DNA of 64,000 nucleotides from positions 1-64,000 of the forward strand of contig NZ_JAZHFT010000012.1 of assembly GCF_036541425.1 (NCBI RefSeq), written 5' to 3'. Source of the stretch: Consotaella aegiceratis. GTDB taxonomy: Bacteria; Pseudomonadota; Alphaproteobacteria; Rhizobiales; Rhizobiaceae. The position numbers were made by a program, and so were the translations under genes. Positions 60,293 to 64,000 of this stretch are shown here, piece after piece; position 1 is the first letter of the stretch; each line of letters starts with the position of its first letter. Under the pieces are notes generated by a model. The model was not told the origin of the DNA and searched no databases. It saw nothing but the letters and a program-made list of their open reading frames with translations.

Positions 60293-60573
60293 TTCTCGCG
60301 GTTTTGCCTTCGCGTCAAGCCGTAGTGCGGCGCTTGTCGCCTGCGCCCGGTCAGCGCCCGCGACGGCAACGTGAAGGGCCGGACGATGGCACCGGAATAT
60401 AGCGCCGCATCGCAGAAAGACACGGGCCGAACCCGTGTATCGGTGCGGACGGGACATGAGGCAAACGGCCGCTGGGATCGACCGGTGAGCATCGGCGCGC
60501 GCAAGAAGAGGCAGCAGCGGCGGCACTAAGCCGCAGAGTCGGATCTCGCGGGGACGACGCCCCGCCGCTCGCC

Positions 60574-60861
60574 CTATCCGTTGCTCGCCACGAGCTTCAA
60601 CTTCGGCGCCAGCCGCCGGTCGCGGAAGGTCACGCGCACTTCGTCCTGCGAGACGTCTTCGACGGCGGCGACGTGATAGCCGAGTTTCAGTCCAAGGGTG
60701 CGAGCCTGCTCGATGGTCGAAGCGCTGATCTGGCGAGCGAACTCGGGTTGCTGCAGCGCCATCAGCGTCGCCAGCATACCGATCTCCACGCCGGTATCGA
60801 ACGACGCGTCCTGACCGGGAAACCGGATCTTCAGATTGTCCTCCAGATAAATTGCCCGCAC
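60574..60861 (-). CDS. Small protein of unknown function
   Basis: I do not recognise this 95-aa protein. It reads MRAIYLEDNLKIRFPGQDASFDTGVEIGMLATLM, then a helical middle (EFARQISASTIEQARTLGL) and a C-terminal VEDVSQDEVRVTFRDRRLAPKLKLV. No signal peptide or membrane span. The composition suits a soluble alpha/beta protein. Supporting evidence is a clean frame; the ATG lies 215 bases from the divergent stress gene. Confidence 0.55.
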   Translation of the reverse strand: MRAIYLEDNLKIRFPGQDASFDTGVEIGMLATLMALQQPEFARQISASTIEQARTLGLKLGYHVAAVEDVSQDEVRVTFRDRRLAPKLKLVASNG

Positions 60862-61027
60862 GATCGACCTCCGAATGTGTACCGCCTCACATTGGCCCAG
60901 CTTGGTAAATGAAGGGTGAAGCGGCCCCGCTCGAGGCGCATCGAAAGTGTGTTTTTCGGCAGCCGGTGCGCCCCGCCGTCCTCGCCCCTCCTGTCACCGC
61001 AAACTGTCGAATCGTGTCGATATAAGA

Positions 61028-61052
61028 GGAACTTACGTCTGCAACCATCGTT
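61028..61052 (+). promoter_or_regulatory. EcfG-type general stress response promoter
   Basis: GGAAC (61028-61032), a 16-base spacer and CGTT (61049-61052) match the alphaproteobacterial EcfG consensus GGAAC-N16/17-CGTT exactly. It lies 27 bases ahead of the start codon of a DUF2382 stress-type gene, so the -10 box is at a natural distance. Confidence 0.8.
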
Positions 61053-61079
61053 GAAGAGATCATCGACAGGAGGCCTTCG

Positions 61080-62432
61080 ATGTCTTCACCGGATGGACCG
61101 TCTGATCGGCCAACGTCTGACGGCGGCACGATCCAGGTTGTCGAAGAACATGCGGTTGCCTCGAAGCGAAGATCGGTGACGGGGCGCGTTCGTGTCAGGA
61201 CCGTCACCGAAGCAGTGCAGCAGCCCGTGGGCGTGACCATCGCCACGGACGAAGTGCACGTCGAGCGGGTGGCCATCGGCCGGATCGTCGATGCCATGCC
61301 AACGCCGCGCACCGAGAATGGCGTGATGATAGTGCCGGTCGTCGAAGAGAGGATCGTCGTCGAAAAACGCCTCTTCTTAAAGGAGGAGGTTCATATCCGG
61401 CGACACTCCCGCGACGAGCAGATGACCATACCAGTCCCGGTCAGGAAGCAGCGTGTCGTTGTCGAACGGCTGCCGACCGATGTTACCCATCCATCCAGGA
61501 GTGACACCATGTCCTACTCGAGCAGCACGGACACCCATATCCTCACAGCCTTCTTCGACAGTCGTTCCGACGCCGAACGGGCGGTCGAACGCATCGTCGC
61601 CGAAGGCATACCACAGGATGCCATCACCCTTGTCGAAGGCGCCGACCCTTCCGGTGCCGGCTATGACGACACCCGCGAAAAAAGCTTCTTTGAATCGCTC
61701 GGCGACTTTTTCCTGCCGGACGAAGATCGCCACATTTATGCCGAGGGGTTGCGTCGGGGCGGCTATCTTCTGACGGTCCCGACGACAGCCTACAACCGCG
61801 ACCGTATTCTCGACATCCTCGACGACGAGGGAACCGTCGATATGGACGAGCGCGAAGACTCATGGCGCACGGAAGGCTGGACCGGCTACAGCGCGTCGAC
61901 GGAGACCGGGACGAGCGACCGGGCGTCGACGGAGACGTGGTCCGACAGCCTGACCGACCGCGAGGCGAGCACCGAGCGGACCTTGGCGTCGGACGAATGG
62001 CAGGATAGCGCGCGGGGCCTGGGCACCGCCGACGCGCTGGACGATTCCGGCACGATCGATGTCGTCGAAGAGACGTTGCGCGTCGGCAAGCGCGACGTCA
62101 GCCATGGCCGCGTGCGCGTGCGCTCCTACGTCGTCGAAGAACAGGTCAGCGAGGACGTCAGCTTGCGCGACGAGCGCGTGACCGTCGACCGCCGCACGGT
62201 CGATCGGCCGGTTACGGATGTCGACGCAGCGTTCCGGGATCGCACCTTCGATCTCGAAGAGACCTCGGAGGAAGCCGTGGTGGCGAAGGAAGCCCGCGTC
62301 GTCGAAGAGATCAGCCTTGGCAAGGAAACCACGCACCACACCGAGACGGTCACTGATACCGTGCGCCATACGGAGGTCGACATCGAGGATGAGCGCGTCG
62401 AGCCCGACGTGCGCGACACCGGTTCGGTCTAG
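61080..62432 (+). CDS. DUF2382 - general-stress-like - DUF2382 fusion protein
   Basis: A 450-aa protein. Residues about 15-135 form one DUF2382 unit (TIQVVEEHAVASKR, VEERIVVEKRLFLKEEVHI, QRVVVERLP). A central part starting at residue 144 (MSYSSSTDTHILTAFFDSRSDAERAVERI) resembles the YflT/GSP17M-type stress domain. A Ser/Thr/Glu-rich linker (270-315) leads to a second DUF2382 (about 318-430: TIDVVEETLRVGKRDV, VRVRSYVVEEQVSED). Two ribosome-binding sites are seen: AGGAGG before 61080 and AGGAG eight bases before the internal ATG at 61509, so a shorter form may also be made. Driven by an EcfG-like promoter, it is probably induced by stress. Molecular function unknown. Confidence 0.8.
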   Translation: MSSPDGPSDRPTSDGGTIQVVEEHAVASKRRSVTGRVRVRTVTEAVQQPVGVTIATDEVHVERVAIGRIVDAMPTPRTENGVMIVPVVEERIVVEKRLFLKEEVHIRRHSRDEQMTIPVPVRKQRVVVERLPTDVTHPSRSDTMSYSSSTDTHILTAFFDSRSDAERAVERIVAEGIPQDAITLVEGADPSGAGYDDTREKSFFESLGDFFLPDEDRHIYAEGLRRGGYLLTVPTTAYNRDRILDILDDEGTVDMDEREDSWRTEGWTGYSASTETGTSDRASTETWSDSLTDREASTERTLASDEWQDSARGLGTADALDDSGTIDVVEETLRVGKRDVSHGRVRVRSYVVEEQVSEDVSLRDERVTVDRRTVDRPVTDVDAAFRDRTFDLEETSEEAVVAKEARVVEEISLGKETTHHTETVTDTVRHTEVDIEDERVEPDVRDTGSV

Positions 62433-62797
62433 AAACCGACGCTCCACACCTTACGTCGGCAGCGACCAAGCCGCCGTCGACGCAAGTGCCACGGCGTTTC
62501 AGTCGCCGTCGAACCCATTGGCCTGGTGCATCGCGATTGCCGATGCGCCAGGCAGTTGCTATTTTAGTGGGCATGACAGCGTTGCGAAAATCGAAGGCGC
62601 GCCGACGCCTGCCGACCAGCGAGGGCTTCGCCCCCGTGTCGGATCATGCGCGCCTGCCCGGACGGTTCTTCTATCGGTTCTGCGCCGCCGACGGCCGATA
62701 GAACGCGTAAAGTCGCCGTCTTCCGGCGGCCCGTCTTAGCCTTAACGACCCATTCGCTTCGCCCAGCCGGTCCCGTCGGCGGGCAGGGATACCGAAC
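62433..62797. other. Intergenic region between the DUF2382 gene and leuC
   Basis: No gene is supported in these 365 bases. A 42-codon frame from 62573 to 62701 lacks a ribosome-binding site. The region holds the hairpin at 62521-62566 and presumably the leuC promoter and leader. Confidence 0.45.
62521..62566 (+). terminator. Rho-independent terminator of the DUF2382 gene
   Basis: A 13-bp stem (62521-62533 with 62541-62553; one G-U wobble) on a 7-nt loop is followed by AGTTGCTATTTTAG. It lies about 90 bases beyond the stop at 62432. Confidence 0.65.
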
Positions 62798-64000
62798 ATG
62801 ACAGACGCCAAACCGCGCACCCTCTACGACAAGATCTGGGACGACCATCTGGTCTCCAGCGAGGAAGGCGGCCCTTCGCTGCTCTATATCGACCGCCACC
62901 TGGTGCACGAGGTGACCAGCCCGCAGGCTTTCGAGGGTCTGCGCCTGTCCGGCCGCCAAGTGCGCCAGCCCACTCGCACGCTGGCCGTCGTCGACCACAA
63001 CGTGCCCACCGACCCGTCGCGCATCTTCGGCATCAAGAACGAGGAAAGCCGCATCCAGGTCGAGGCGCTGGCCAGGAACGCCGCCGATTTCGGCATCGAG
63101 TATTACAACGAAGCCGATCGCCGGCAGGGCATCGTCCACATCATCGGCCCTGAGCAAGGGTTCACCCTGCCCGGCATGACGATCGTCTGCGGCGACAGCC
63201 ATACCTCCACCCACGGCGCCTTCGGCGCGTTGGCGCACGGCATCGGCACGTCGGAGGTCGAGCATGTGCTCGCCACCCAGACGCTGATCCAGGCCAAGGC
63301 CAAGAACATGCTGGTCCAGGTCGACGGCCGGTTGCCCGAGGGCGTCACCGCCAAGGACATCATCCTGGCCATCATCGGCGAGATCGGCACGGCCGGCGGC
63401 ACCGGCCACGTCATCGAATACGCCGGCGAGGCGATCCGCTCGCTGTCGATGGAAGGCCGGATGACGATCTGCAACATGTCGATCGAAGGCGGTGCGCGAG
63501 CCGGGCTGATCGCGCCTGACGAGACCACCTTCGAGTACATCAAGGGGCGCCCCCGCGCCCCGCAGGGCAAGGCCTGGGACATGGCGCTGGCCTATTGGAA
63601 GACGCTGAGGAGCGACGAGGGCGCGCATTACGACAAGGTCGTCCGGCTGGAGGCCGCCAGCCTGCCGCCGATCGTCTCCTGGGGTTCGAGCCCCGAAGAC
63701 GTCGTGTCGGTGACCGGCACCGTTCCCGATCCGGAAGCGATCGAGGACGAAAACAAGCGCGCCTCCAAGCGCCGCGCCCTCGACTATATGGGCCTGACGC
63801 CCGGTACCCGGATGACCGACATCGAGATCGACCGCGTGTTCATCGGCTCGTGCACGAACGGCCGTATCGAGGATCTGCGGGCGGTCGCCAAGATCGTGGA
63901 CGGCCGCAAGATCGCATCCCGGGTCTCGGCGATGATCGTGCCCGGATCGGGGCTCGTGAAGGCCCAGGCGGAAGAGGAAGGCTTGGACAAGATCTTCATC
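62798..64000 (+). CDS. leuC: 3-isopropylmalate dehydratase large subunit (5' part)
   Basis: The window ends 401 codons into this frame, without a stop. The enzyme isomerises isopropylmalate in leucine synthesis and carries an aconitase-type [4Fe-4S] cluster. Motifs: TLYDKIWDDHLVSSEEGGPSLLYIDRHLVHEVTSPQAF-type N-terminus, IVCGDSHTSTHGAFGALAHGIGTSEVEHVLATQTL, MSIEGGARAGLIAPDETTF, and FIGSCTNGRIEDLR with the first cluster Cys. The other two Cys lie outside the window. Start ATG is preceded by CAGGGATACCGAAC. Confidence 0.97.
   Translation, partial: MTDAKPRTLYDKIWDDHLVSSEEGGPSLLYIDRHLVHEVTSPQAFEGLRLSGRQVRQPTRTLAVVDHNVPTDPSRIFGIKNEESRIQVEALARNAADFGIEYYNEADRRQGIVHIIGPEQGFTLPGMTIVCGDSHTSTHGAFGALAHGIGTSEVEHVLATQTLIQAKAKNMLVQVDGRLPEGVTAKDIILAIIGEIGTAGGTGHVIEYAGEAIRSLSMEGRMTICNMSIEGGARAGLIAPDETTFEYIKGRPRAPQGKAWDMALAYWKTLRSDEGAHYDKVVRLEAASLPPIVSWGSSPEDVVSVTGTVPDPEAIEDENKRASKRRALDYMGLTPGTRMTDIEIDRVFIGSCTNGRIEDLRAVAKIVDGRKIASRVSAMIVPGSGLVKAQAEEEGLDKIFI

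Noticed and set aside
62573..62701. Small open frame of 42 codons upstream of leuC
   Set aside because: It has no ribosome-binding site, overlaps nothing conserved and has a basic shadow-like composition; the hairpin just upstream is better explained as a terminator.

Overview
The window is about 64 kb of G+C-rich chromosome (most 60-base blocks look to be in the 60s to 70s percent). Gene content and order point to an alphaproteobacterium, most likely Hyphomicrobiales (Rhizobiales). The evidence is the runs hrcA/grpE - rph - rdgB - hemW - rsmI - yraN - gshB and rplU - rpmA - obgE - proBA - nadD - rsfS - rlmH - envC - ctpA - polysaccharide deacetylase - rppH, an F1-only ATP synthase operon (atpHAGDC) without F0 genes, an L21 with a long C-terminal tail, CcrM-type GANTC and CtrA-type TTAACCAT sequences ahead of a division operon, and a GGAAC-N16-CGTT (EcfG-type) stress promoter. 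The genus is not resolved.

Layout. 1-157: right end of an ISAs1-family insertion sequence. 443-4895: a bifunctional class A penicillin-binding protein and a soluble-ligand chemoreceptor, both on the minus strand. 5040-12362: a catabolic island with a fused 5-oxoprolinase/hydantoinase, a divergent DctPQM TRAP transporter and a MarR-type regulator. 12543-23450: folD, the grpE/hrcA heat-shock pair, rph-rdgB-hemW, rsmI-yraN and gshB. This conserved block is interrupted by a brnTA toxin-antitoxin cassette and by a low-G+C TIR-like gene plus a VOC protein. 23630-36902: an SH3 protein with an Arg-Asp repeat tail, then the rplU to rppH housekeeping run. 36984-38294: a MurA-like enzyme whose usual catalytic Cys is Asp. 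38481-43422: atpHAGDC on the minus strand. 43772-55353: mixed genes (priA, transaldolase, FAD oxidoreductase with an NhaP antiporter, msrA, nucleotidyltransferase, paired YdcZ permeases) and sdhB. 55641-59613: a secreted repeat-like protein, a VapD-like protein and sdhCDA. 59807-62432: an acetyltransferase, a small unknown gene and a stress-type DUF2382 fusion under an EcfG-like promoter. 62798-64000: the first 401 codons of leuC.

The points most worth a second look are: (i) brnTA sits between 40-bp direct repeats that copy the 3' end of hemW, with a near-perfect palindrome touching the brnT start codon; (ii) a TIR-like, putative defence protein lies between yraN and gshB; (iii) the succinate dehydrogenase operon is split, with a VapD-like gene joined to sdhA and sdhB left behind its own candidate promoter; (iv) an EcfG promoter drives a DUF2382-stress-DUF2382 fusion with an internal ribosome-binding site; (v) MurA carries Asp in place of Cys.

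All assignments come from reading the sequence and remembered family features; no database search was run. I saw no CRISPR array and no rRNA or tRNA gene.
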